Part shown: piece by piece, positions 1 to 5,419 of the stretch | Position numbering within the stretch: position 1 is the stretch's first letter | How the letters are laid out: each line of letters opens with the position of its first letter | The notes under the pieces: model-generated | What the model saw: the letters and a program-made list of their open reading frames with translations, nothing else | Database searches by the model: none | What the model was told of the DNA's origin: nothing | Made by a program: the position numbers and the translations under genes | From: Gammaproteobacteria bacterium | GTDB taxonomy: Bacteria; Pseudomonadota; Gammaproteobacteria; SZUA-229 | DNA: 5,859 bases | Assembly (NCBI GenBank): GCA_026998145.1 | Contig: JALTRC010000056.1 | Location: 1 to 5,859 of the forward strand | Direction of reading: 5' to 3'

Positions 1-660
1 ACCCAGCGGGTCGTCAGACTGAGTAACCGGCCGGCCAATAACCAGATAGCTGGACCCTGCCTGTATGGCATCCACAGGCGTCATAATCCGCCGCTGGTCA
101 TCCTGTGCACTGCCTGTCGGCCTTATGCCAGGGGTCACCAGCAGAAAATCCGCTTCAAACTGCTGGCGCATGGCGCCGGCTTCCATGGCAGAGCAGACCA
201 CCCCATCCAGCCCGGATGACTGGGCCATGGCGGCCAGATGCAATGCCAGCTCTGCGGGAGACTGCTGGATACCAATTTCAGCCAGATCTTCTGCGGACAT
301 GCTGGTCAGCACCGTCACCCCGATCAGAGCCGGTGGCTGGCTTTTATTGGCAATGGCTTCAGCCGCCGCTTCCATCATCCGGCGCCCGCCCAGCGCATGA
401 ACATTCAGCATCCACACCCCCAGATCAGCGGCCACCGAACAGGCCTGGGCAACTGTATTGGGAATATCGTGGTATTTTAAATCCAGAAAACAGTCAAAGC
501 CCTTGTTTTGTACCTGCTCTACGAAAGCCGGGCCAAAGTGGGTAAACATTTCCTTGCCGATTTTCAAGCGGCACTCCGAGGGTTCCAGACGATCAATTAA
601 ATCCAGCGCCTGCTTTTGCTCGGCAAAATCCAGCGCGACTATGACTTTCGGGTCATGCAT
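1..660 (-). CDS. pyrF: Orotidine 5'-phosphate decarboxylase, C-terminus cut by window edge
   Basis: The product decarboxylates OMP to UMP, the last step of de novo pyrimidine synthesis, as a cytosolic dimeric TIM barrel. The frame is open from an ATG at 658-660 to base 1, giving 220 codons; the E. coli protein is about 245 residues, so roughly the last dozen or more are outside the window. Visible motifs are the N-terminal strand VIVALDF (residues 6-12), the catalytic signature DLKYHDIPNT (60-69) with Asp60, Lys62 and Asp65, the TPGIR loop (176-180) and the phosphate-binding VIGRPVT (207-213). The ATG is chosen because it places the first beta strand correctly and has a modest GAGA about 9 bases upstream; a TTG three codons earlier is possible. 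The gene follows lapB, as in many gammaproteobacteria, but a MITE-like element now separates the two. Identity is very secure. Confidence 0.97.
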   Translation of the reverse strand, partial: MHDPKVIVALDFAEQKQALDLIDRLEPSECRLKIGKEMFTHFGPAFVEQVQNKGFDCFLDLKYHDIPNTVAQACSVAADLGVWMLNVHALGGRRMMEAAAEAIANKSQPPALIGVTVLTSMSAEDLAEIGIQQSPAELALHLAAMAQSSGLDGVVCSAMEAGAMRQQFEADFLLVTPGIRPTGSAQDDQRRIMTPVDAIQAGSSYLVIGRPVTQSDDPLG

Positions 661-677
661 ATTATTCAATCTCGTTG

Positions 678-681
678 TTAG
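678..681. repeat. Left target-site duplication (TTAG) of the MITE
   Basis: TTAG directly abuts the left terminal inverted repeat and is repeated immediately outside the right one at 841-844. A 4-bp duplication matching YTAR is typical of IS5-group transposition. Four bases can match by chance, but the exact placement against both ends supports a true duplication. Confidence 0.75.
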
Positions 682-840
682 GGAGCCTCTGAATAACTCA
701 TGAACTCACATTTCACATTTAAAATACGCGGCTTCAGCGTTGCGAATCTTCCCAATAGCCTGCTATTGGGTGCGATTCGACGCCTTGAATCCACGAATTT
801 TAAACGCAAACTGTTTCGTCCAGAGTTAATCAGAGGCTCC
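682..840. mobile_element. MITE-like palindromic element, 159 bp, non-coding, between lapB and pyrF
   Basis: The ends are inverted repeats, GGAGCCTCTGAATAACTC at 682-699 and the complement of GGAGCCTCTGATTAACTC at 823-840, matching at 17 of 18 positions. The interior is also largely palindromic: 718-725 pairs perfectly with 797-804, 743-748 with 774-779, and the centre 751-770 is a perfect 8-bp stem (CCCAATAG/CTATTGGG) around a CCTG loop. The element is flanked by TTAG on both sides. It has no transposase; the only sizeable open frame across it (+ strand, from 700) runs on into antisense lapB and looks spurious. Short length, terminal repeats, palindromy and a 4-bp target duplication are the marks of a miniature inverted-repeat transposable element moved in trans. 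TTAG fits the YTAR target known for the IS5 group of the IS5 family, so that parentage is an inference. There is no T-run after the hairpin on the minus strand, so it is not an obvious terminator. Confidence 0.88.
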
Positions 841-844
841 TTAG
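841..844. repeat. Right target-site duplication (TTAG) of the MITE
   Basis: This copy of TTAG abuts the right terminal inverted repeat and pairs with the left copy at 678-681. It lies three bases from the lapB stop codon (848-850), so the insertion left the lapB reading frame intact. Confidence 0.75.
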
Positions 845-847
845 TTT

Positions 848-1987
848 TTATCTGGGTTTCATACTGGCCCAGCTATGACAGCTGGGGCACAGCCAGAACA
901 GAGTATTAGCCGAGTAGCCGCATTTACTGCACTGATATTCCGGCTGTGATTGAAGCATCTGATCAATCACTTCCGGCAGCTGATTATCTTCACAAACGGC
1001 TTTTGAACCCTGCAATTGCAGCATTTTCTGTATGCCTTTCAAATCCGGTTTTTTCAGCATACTGGATGTTAGATAATCCAGCGCAACCGACTCCCCCTGC
1101 TCCTGCAAAATCAGCTCGCTAATCGGTGCACACAGATTCACTTCCGGATAATGTTGCTCCAGCTGCTGTAAATACTGAATTAAATCCTGCACCCCGCTGC
1201 CATGCTGATAGCAAAGATACAGATCATTGATAATCACCGGCAAAAATCCGGCATTCTGCACTTCCACCTGCTTTAAAAAGCGCAGCGCCTTTTTATACTT
1301 ACCCGCCTGCATAGCCAGGCGCGCCAGAATAATCGATGCTCTGACACAGGATTCATCTTTTGACAGCGCCTGGGTTGCCAGAGATTCCGCCTCTTTATTA
1401 TCCCCCTGCTGATGACGCTGTTCGCTCAGCTCACAGTAAAACTGCGCCACCATGGCCGCAAAATCACTATCCGCCTGTTTCTGAAACTGCTCGGCCACTT
1501 TAATAGCGTCCTGCCATTCCTGCTCCTGTTGATACACTTCGATTAAATGACGCAGGGCATCCTGAGCATAGAGCTCATCTTTTAACACATCATTAAACAG
1601 GCCTTCTGCCCGATCCAGCCAGCCCGCCAGCTGGTAATCCCGCCCCAGCTCCAGTAATACACGGGATTTATATTCTGCCGGCAATGAAGGCCGCGCCAGC
1701 AGGCTCTGATGAAGCTTGATGGATTTATCGATTTCACCCTTGCGGCGAAAGATAGCCGCCAGCGCCAGACTGGTATCAACCGTATCCCAGTCCATTTCCA
1801 CCAGTTTGATAAACACATCCAGCGCCTTGTCCTGCTCATCATTGAGCAGATAATTCAGGCCCTGGAAATAGTCATTGGAAAAGCGCAACTGGCGGCGCAA
1901 GCGTCTACTACGTCGTTTGGATAATAACCAGCCAGCCAGAAAGGCCAGCGGCAGTAACAACAAAGCCCATTGCCAGTAGTTTTCCAT
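848..1987 (-). CDS. lapB: LapB (YciM), TPR and rubredoxin-like regulator of LPS synthesis
   Basis: In E. coli LapB is an inner-membrane protein that recruits the FtsH protease to LpxC, so that LPS synthesis stays in balance with phospholipid synthesis. The 379-residue product (E. coli about 389) has the family layout. An N-terminal membrane anchor (about residues 4-23) is followed by a basic stretch (SKRRSRRLRR) that should stay in the cytoplasm. A long helical TPR region (about 35-330) comes next, beginning with the typical FSNDYFQGLNYLLNDEQDKA segment. A C-terminal rubredoxin-like metal knuckle carries CxxC pairs at Cys353/356 and Cys367/370 (CSKCGY and CPSC). All four cysteines are present, so metal binding should be intact. 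The ATG at 1985-1987 lies 7 bp after the lapA stop, pointing to one transcript and possible translational coupling; a Shine-Dalgarno is weak. The 3' end is only three bases from the MITE target duplication. Confidence 0.95.
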   Translation of the reverse strand: MENYWQWALLLLPLAFLAGWLLSKRRSRRLRRQLRFSNDYFQGLNYLLNDEQDKALDVFIKLVEMDWDTVDTSLALAAIFRRKGEIDKSIKLHQSLLARPSLPAEYKSRVLLELGRDYQLAGWLDRAEGLFNDVLKDELYAQDALRHLIEVYQQEQEWQDAIKVAEQFQKQADSDFAAMVAQFYCELSEQRHQQGDNKEAESLATQALSKDESCVRASIILARLAMQAGKYKKALRFLKQVEVQNAGFLPVIINDLYLCYQHGSGVQDLIQYLQQLEQHYPEVNLCAPISELILQEQGESVALDYLTSSMLKKPDLKGIQKMLQLQGSKAVCEDNQLPEVIDQMLQSQPEYQCSKCGYSANTLFWLCPSCHSWASMKPR

Positions 1988-1994
1988 TGCTTAA

Positions 1995-2285
1995 TTATGA
2001 CTCTCTGGAGTCTGCATTTTTAAATACATCAGACAGACTGGCCATGGCGGCTTTCTTCTTTTTAAGCTGACGGATTCTGGCTTTCAGGGATAACACCACC
2101 CCCAGATTCACCAGAAAGCCAATAAGGCCACCGATTAGCAGGCAAGCAAGCAATAACACCGCCAGAGGCAGGTCATAAACAAAGGTAAAAAAATCCACGG
2201 ATACGGGAGCCGCATTCCGGTAGGAAAAGGCCGTTATCAGCACGATAACAGGAATTAAAACAAGTAAGGATATGAAACGAATCAT
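1995..2285 (-). CDS. lapA: LapA (YciS), small inner-membrane LPS assembly protein
   Basis: LapA is the small membrane partner encoded next to LapB in gammaproteobacteria, linked to LPS assembly and the LapB/FtsH control of LpxC; its exact action is less settled. The 96-residue product (E. coli about 102) has two hydrophobic segments, about residues 4-20 and 40-66. Between them is a short loop with the family-typical N-x-x-PVxVDFF pattern. The cytoplasmic tail is charged and helical (KARIRQLKKKKAAM), probably a coiled coil. The start at 2283-2285 puts the first membrane helix at the N-terminus as expected, though its ribosome site is weak (GAG about 11 bases upstream). It sits 47 bp after ihfB and 7 bp before lapB. 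The DUF1049-type architecture and the neighbour together make the assignment firm despite the short length. Confidence 0.92.
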   Translation of the reverse strand: MIRFISLLVLIPVIVLITAFSYRNAAPVSVDFFTFVYDLPLAVLLLACLLIGGLIGFLVNLGVVLSLKARIRQLKKKKAAMASLSDVFKNADSRES

Positions 2286-2332
2286 CAGCTGGACTCGATC
2301 AAGATCTCAGAGAATCTGGAGAAAAACGAGGC

Positions 2333-2653
2333 TTACTCGGATTTCTGAATGGATTGATTGACCCGCTCACGCAGCTCTTTGCCAGGCTTAAAGTGGGGGA
2401 CATATTTTCCAGGTAGTGACACAGCGTCACCGGTTTTAGGGTTACGACCCGCTCTGGGCGGCCGAAAATGCAAACTGAAACTGCCAAAGCCGCGGATCTC
2501 GATACGATCCCCTGTGGCCAGTGCCTCAGACATTTGTTCTAACAGACTTTTAACCGCAAGCTCCACATCTTTGTAGGCCAGATGGCTCTGCTTTCGCGCC
2601 ATCATTTCGATCAACTCAGACTTCATCATTGAACTCATGGAATCATCTGTCAT
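2333..2653 (-). CDS. ihfB: Integration host factor beta subunit, with N-terminal extension
   Basis: IHF-beta pairs with IHF-alpha to bind and sharply bend DNA at specific sites in replication, transcription and recombination. The 106-residue product carries the whole HU/IHF fold: helices in about residues 10-47, RIEIRGFGSFSLHFRPPR (50-67), and the DNA-intercalating arm GRNPKTG (69-75) with the key proline at 72. The beta-specific ending KYVPHFKPGKELRERV follows. Compared with E. coli IHF-beta (94 residues, starting MTKSELIE), the likely start here adds eight residues before KSELIE (MTDDSMSSMM). I keep the long start because a strong AAGGGGA lies 7 bases upstream of it; the internal ATGs at residues 6, 9 and 10 have no comparable site. 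The gene lies 56 bp after rpsA, the usual gammaproteobacterial arrangement. Confidence 0.96.
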   Translation of the reverse strand: MTDDSMSSMMKSELIEMMARKQSHLAYKDVELAVKSLLEQMSEALATGDRIEIRGFGSFSLHFRPPRAGRNPKTGDAVSLPGKYVPHFKPGKELRERVNQSIQKSE

Positions 2654-2660
2654 TCTTTTT

Positions 2661-2667
2661 TCCCCTT
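2661..2667 (-). promoter_or_regulatory. Shine-Dalgarno AAGGGGA deciding the ihfB start
   Basis: On the minus strand AAGGGGA is followed by seven A/G-rich bases and then the ATG at 2651-2653. It is the best ribosome site I noticed in the window. It supports the longer IhfB N-terminus over the internal ATG codons that would match the E. coli start. Confidence 0.8.
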
Positions 2668-2709
2668 AAAATGCAGCCTTCCCTGGCCACTATTAATAAA
2701 AACAATTAC

Positions 2710-4389
2710 TTAGTCGTCTTTATTAGCATCCATTTGCTCTTTTAGCAAGTCGCCAAGGGTTGTTTGCGGTGCTTCAGAGCCAGAAGCATAGTCTTTCATT
2801 GCCTGAGTTTCTTCTTCAGCGTCCTTGGCCTTGATAGACAGGTTAATGGCCCGTGTCTTACGATCCACACCCAGGAACTTGGCTTCAACCTCGTCACCTT
2901 CTTTCAGAACGCTACGGGCATCTTCAACACGGTCGCGAGACAGCTCAGAAGCACGCAGTGTACCTTCGATACCATCACCCAGATCGATAGTCGCAGCACG
3001 GGCATCAACCGCCGTTACCACACCTTTCACCAGACTGCCCTTCTCATGGGAAGCAACGAAATCAGAGAATGGATCCTGTTCCATCTGCTTAACACCCAGA
3101 GAAATACGCTCACGCTCAGGGTCGATAGACAGTACAACCGCTTCCAGCTCATCACCCTTCTTGTAGTTATGCACCACGTCTTCGCCAGTTGAATCCCAGG
3201 AAATGTCAGACAGGTGAACCAGACCGTCAATACCACCGTCCAGGCCAACAAAAATACCAAAGTCAGTAATTGACTTGATCTTGCCGCTAACCTTGTCACC
3301 CTTATTGTGAGTTGCTGAGAACTCATCCCATGGATTCGGCGTACACTGCTTCATGCCCAGAGAAATACGACGACGTTCCTGATCGATATCCAGAATCATC
3401 ACTTCAACTTCGTCACCCAGGGTCACAACCTTGGCAGGATTAACGTTCTTGTTAGTCCAGTCCATTTCAGATACGTGAACCAGACCTTCAACACCGTCTT
3501 CGATTTCAACGAAGCAGCCGTAGTCTGTGATATTGCTGATCTTGCCAACCAGACGGGAACCTTCAGGGTAACGGCGAGCGATTTCAGCCCATGGATCTTC
3601 ACCCATTTGCTTCAGACCCAGAGATACGCGGTTACGCTCTTTATCGAACTTCAGTACCACTACGTCGATTTCAGAACCCACTTCAACGATTTCAGATGGA
3701 TGCTTAACCCGCTTCCACGCCATATCGGTGATGTGTAACAGACCATCGATACCACCCAGATCCAGGAAAGCACCGTAATCGGTCAGATTCTTAACAATAC
3801 CCTTAACGGTCTTGCCTTCTTCCAGGCTTGCCAGTAGGGCTTCACGCTCTGCACTGTATTCAGATTCCACAACCGCACGACGAGAAACCACAACATTGTT
3901 GCGCTTCTGATCCAGCTTGATAACTTTGAATTCCAGCTCTTTGCCTTCCAGATAGGCTGTATCGCGAACCGGACGTACATCCACCAGAGAGCCCGGCAGG
4001 AATGCGCGAATATCGCCCAGCTCAACAGTGAAGCCACCCTTAACCTTGCCTGTGATAACACCGGTAATAATTTCATCGGCTTCGTGAGCCTTCTCAAGCA
4101 CTTTCCAGGCTTTGGCGCGCTTGGCCTTGTCACGTGACAAACGGGTTTCACCCCAGCCGTCTTCAATGGCTTCTAACACCACTTCAACTTCGTCGCCTAC
4201 GGCAACTTCCAGCTCACCCGCCTCATTCATAAACTGTGATTCGGGGATAACACCTTCAGATTTCAGGCCAGCGGCAACGGTTACGTAACCATCACGAATA
4301 TCGACAACAGTGCCGTTCATGATAGAGCCAACATTCATTTCGGTGGATTGTATGCTTTCTTCAAAAAGCTCAGCAAAACTTTCAGACAT
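2710..4389 (-). CDS. rpsA: 30S ribosomal protein S1
   Basis: S1 binds mRNA on the small ribosomal subunit and is needed to initiate on structured or weak-Shine-Dalgarno messages. The 559-residue product (E. coli 557) contains six S1/OB-fold repeats, roughly at residues 21-87, 105-171, 192-260, 277-347, 364-434 and 451-520. The central repeats show the repeated pattern DYGAF/DYGCF/DFGIF, then GLxHxSD/GLVHVSE, then RISLGxKQ. The first two are divergent, as known for the ribosome-binding half of S1. The acidic tail ends in DANKDD. The ATG at 4387-4389 gives the expected MSESFAELFEESI start. Its ribosome site is poor (TCTGGAAATTACC before the ATG), as known for E. coli rpsA, where S1 represses its own translation through a structured leader. 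The gene lies 116 bp after cmk and 56 bp before ihfB. Confidence 0.98.
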   Translation of the reverse strand: MSESFAELFEESIQSTEMNVGSIMNGTVVDIRDGYVTVAAGLKSEGVIPESQFMNEAGELEVAVGDEVEVVLEAIEDGWGETRLSRDKAKRAKAWKVLEKAHEADEIITGVITGKVKGGFTVELGDIRAFLPGSLVDVRPVRDTAYLEGKELEFKVIKLDQKRNNVVVSRRAVVESEYSAEREALLASLEEGKTVKGIVKNLTDYGAFLDLGGIDGLLHITDMAWKRVKHPSEIVEVGSEIDVVVLKFDKERNRVSLGLKQMGEDPWAEIARRYPEGSRLVGKISNITDYGCFVEIEDGVEGLVHVSEMDWTNKNVNPAKVVTLGDEVEVMILDIDQERRRISLGMKQCTPNPWDEFSATHNKGDKVSGKIKSITDFGIFVGLDGGIDGLVHLSDISWDSTGEDVVHNYKKGDELEAVVLSIDPERERISLGVKQMEQDPFSDFVASHEKGSLVKGVVTAVDARAATIDLGDGIEGTLRASELSRDRVEDARSVLKEGDEVEAKFLGVDRKTRAINLSIKAKDAEEETQAMKDYASGSEAPQTTLGDLLKEQMDANKDD

Positions 4390-4425
4390 GGTAATTTCCA
4401 GATATCAACTGCTTAACCGTGGATT

Positions 4426-4445
4426 TTCGACATCAGGCTGCCGAA
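4426..4445 (-). promoter_or_regulatory. rpsA leader hairpin, candidate S1 autoregulatory element
   Basis: In the minus-strand transcript UUCGGCA pairs with UGUCGAA (7 bp, one G-U) around a GCCUGA loop, starting about 37 bases upstream of the rpsA ATG. There is no U-run after it, so it is not a terminator. gamma-Proteobacterial rpsA leaders are known to fold into hairpins through which S1 controls its own translation. Matching this hairpin to that element is an inference from position and the weak Shine-Dalgarno. Confidence 0.5.
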
Positions 4446-4473
4446 GGATTAAACAGGGTTGTAGTTAATCAAA

Positions 4474-4490
4474 CACCCGCATCGCGGGCA
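4474..4490 (-). promoter_or_regulatory. GC-rich hairpin between cmk and rpsA
   Basis: In the minus-strand transcript UGCCCGC and GCGGGUG form a 7-bp stem (two G-U pairs at the base) closed by a GAU loop. It begins 15 bases after the cmk stop codon. The following UUUGAUU is too broken for a convincing intrinsic terminator. It could be a partial attenuator, an mRNA 3' stabiliser for cmk, or the upstream helix of the rpsA leader; the sequence alone does not decide. Confidence 0.4.
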
Positions 4491-4505
4491 CCTAAAATTT
4501 TGGAG

Positions 4506-5177
4506 TTAAAGCGAAAATCTCTGCCGGGCAAGTTCAAGCAGTTGTTCCGTTACCTGCTCAATACTCATGGAAGTGGTATCAAGGAATATGGCATCGTCTG
4601 CTGGCTTTAACGGCGAAACCTTTCGGTTTGCATCCTGTTCATCGCGAAGTTTAAGGTCTTCAACGAGGGCGGCGATGTTAACATCAATCCCCTTTTCTTT
4701 CAACTGCTTATAGCGGCGCTGCGCCCGTTCCTCGGCGCTGGCGGTCATAAACACTTTAAGCAGGGCATCAGGGAATACGGTAGTGCCCATATCCCGACCA
4801 TCCGCCACCAGCCCCGGCGCTTTGGCAAAATCCCGCTGACGGGCCAGCAATGCCTCACGCACCCCTTCCATGGCCGCCACTTTTGAGGCCATCATGCCCA
4901 CCTGCTCCTCACGGATCGCTTCGGTGACATCTTCCCCTTTCAGCAGAATCTTCAAGCCCTGTGGCATAGATTCAAATTTTACCGCCAGTCCACGGGCCAG
5001 CTTTTCAATCGCCTCTTCATTATCCAGAGACAGACCTTCCTTACTGGCAGCCAGCGCTGTTAAACGGTACAAAGAACCACTATCTAAAATATTCCATTCC
5101 AGTTCGCGGGCAATAGCCTGGGCAATAGTCCCCTTGCCCGCGCCACTGGGGCCGTCGATTGTTATTATGGGTATCAT
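4506..5177 (-). CDS. cmk: Cytidylate kinase (CMP/dCMP kinase)
   Basis: The enzyme phosphorylates CMP and dCMP with ATP, recycling nucleotides from RNA turnover and from lipid synthesis. The 223-residue product (E. coli 227) starts with a P-loop GPSGAGKGT (residues 9-17), followed by DSGSLYR (32-38) of the CMP site. The CMP-binding insert typical of bacterial Cmk contains GEDVTEAIR (81-89), then comes GRDMGTTVFPDA (127-138). A basic lid region (AQRRYKQLKEKG) and LRDEQDANRKVSPLKPADDA follow, the latter carrying the conserved R-D-x-x-D-x-x-R pattern. All motifs look intact. The ATG at 5175-5177 is preceded by AGGT with four bases between. A possible promoter and repeat DNA lie just upstream. The gene sits between aroA and rpsA, the standard order in gammaproteobacteria. 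Confidence 0.97.
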   Translation of the reverse strand: MIPIITIDGPSGAGKGTIAQAIARELEWNILDSGSLYRLTALAASKEGLSLDNEEAIEKLARGLAVKFESMPQGLKILLKGEDVTEAIREEQVGMMASKVAAMEGVREALLARQRDFAKAPGLVADGRDMGTTVFPDALLKVFMTASAEERAQRRYKQLKEKGIDVNIAALVEDLKLRDEQDANRKVSPLKPADDAIFLDTTSMSIEQVTEQLLELARQRFSL

Positions 5178-5230
5178 TTTTACCTAACTCTTAATGTAAT
5201 GCTTTATTTCTGGGTTACAGATAGTTGTTA

Positions 5231-5250
5231 TAAGTTATAAGTTGTAAGTG
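5231..5250. repeat. Degenerate 7-bp repeats (TAAGTTN), three units, upstream of cmk
   Basis: TAAGTTA, TAAGTTG and TAAGTG follow each other at a 7-bp period, and a loose related unit (TAGTTGT) lies just before at 5222-5228. The same AGTT-based motif recurs in the opposite orientation at the end of aroA (5392-5419). The two clusters therefore flank the palindromic repeats between them. Confidence 0.6.
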
Positions 5251-5261
5251 CAGTCGGACAA
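5234..5261 (-). promoter_or_regulatory. Candidate sigma-70 promoter for cmk
   Basis: On the minus strand TTGTCC (5256-5261, 4 of 6 to TTGACA) is followed after 16 bases by TATAAC (5234-5239, 5 of 6 to TATAAT). A start near 5227 would leave a leader of about 50 bases before cmk. The -10 box lies inside the 7-bp repeat cluster, and a second TATAAC lies 7 bases further on at 5227-5232. This is supported by sequence match and position only. Confidence 0.45.
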
Positions 5262-5270
5262 CTGCCTTAT

Positions 5271-5313
5271 ATATTCTGTCATTCCCGCGCACATATTCTG
5301 TCATTCCCGCGCA
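5271..5313. repeat. 22-bp tandem duplication covering half of a palindromic repeat
   Basis: The 21 bases at 5271-5291 (beginning ATATTCTGTCATTCCC) recur exactly at 5293-5313, a period of 22. The first copy holds only the left half of the palindrome. The second runs on into the complete palindrome ending at 5322. It looks like a local duplication at the edge of the repeat, for example by replication slippage. Confidence 0.8.
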
Positions 5314-5373
5314 GGCGGGAATCCAGAAAATTAGCTTGCAAGGCATTTAGATTCCCGCCTGCGCGGGAATGAC
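5300..5373. repeat. Inverted pair of REP-like GC-rich palindromic repeats
   Basis: The 23 bases at 5300-5322 (core ATTCCCGC-GCAG-GCGGGAAT) are the exact reverse complement of 5351-5373, with 28 bases between. Each arm is itself a palindrome with an 8-bp stem, and the two arms can form a 23-bp hairpin. An outer pair, CCTTAT at 5265-5270 and ATAAGG at 5374-5379, extends the symmetry. Repeats of the ATTCCCGC...GCGGGAAT type are scattered through many proteobacterial genomes (compare the Neisseria dRS3 pattern ATTCCC-N8-GGGAAT). Lying between aroA and cmk, the structure could protect or stop the aroA transcript, but no T-run follows it. Confidence 0.85.
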
Positions 5374-5386
5374 ATAAGGGCTTATG
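5373..5386. repeat. Short palindrome CATAAG-GG-CTTATG after aroA
   Basis: A 6-bp stem with a 2-base centre abuts the right arm of the large inverted repeat, 6 bases past the aroA stop. A two-base loop is strained in RNA, and no T-run follows it. It may simply be the edge of the repeat insertion. Confidence 0.4.
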
Positions 5387-5391
5387 AAATC

Positions 5392-5419
5392 TTCAACTTT
5401 CAACTTTTAACTCACAACT
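5392..5419 (-). repeat. Four 7-bp repeats (AGTTNNN) forming the end of aroA
   Basis: On the minus strand the 28 bases divide exactly into AGTTGTG, AGTTAAA, AGTTGAA and AGTTGAA. They encode the last eight residues of AroA (SCELKVES) and contain its stop codon. Orientation is opposite to the related cluster at 5231-5250. Confidence 0.75.

Noticed and set aside
105..545. Open frame of 146 codons on the plus strand opposite pyrF
   Set aside because: It is antisense to an unmistakable pyrF, has a proline/arginine-rich composition with no recognisable domain, and no ribosome site that I can see.
682..840. Intrinsic terminator of lapB
   Set aside because: The structure is long and interrupted, has terminal repeats with a target duplication, and lacks a T-run on the minus strand, so a transposable element explains it better.
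700..909. Plus-strand open frame of 69 codons across the MITE
   Set aside because: It starts in the element and runs into the antisense of lapB. The element is palindromic and too short to code for a transposase.
2654..2709. Possible terminator or promoter between rpsA and ihfB
   Set aside because: A weak stem with G-U pairs (GUGGCC/GGCUGC) followed by ATTTTAAGG and an AT-rich TTGTTTTTATTAATA are present. Neither has a proper T-run or well-spaced -35/-10 pair, so I do not call them.
2764..3192. Plus-strand open frames (also 2825-3166, 3475-3738) opposite rpsA
   Set aside because: They are shadows of the highly biased codon use of rpsA; the minus strand encodes six clear S1 repeats.
3783..4166. 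Minus-strand open frame of 127 codons in another frame of rpsA
   Set aside because: It lies wholly inside rpsA and its tryptophan- and arginine-rich product shows no domain.
5271..5373. CRISPR array
   Set aside because: The repeats are two inverted palindromes plus one tandem half-copy. There is no series of direct repeats with regular unique spacers and no cas gene.
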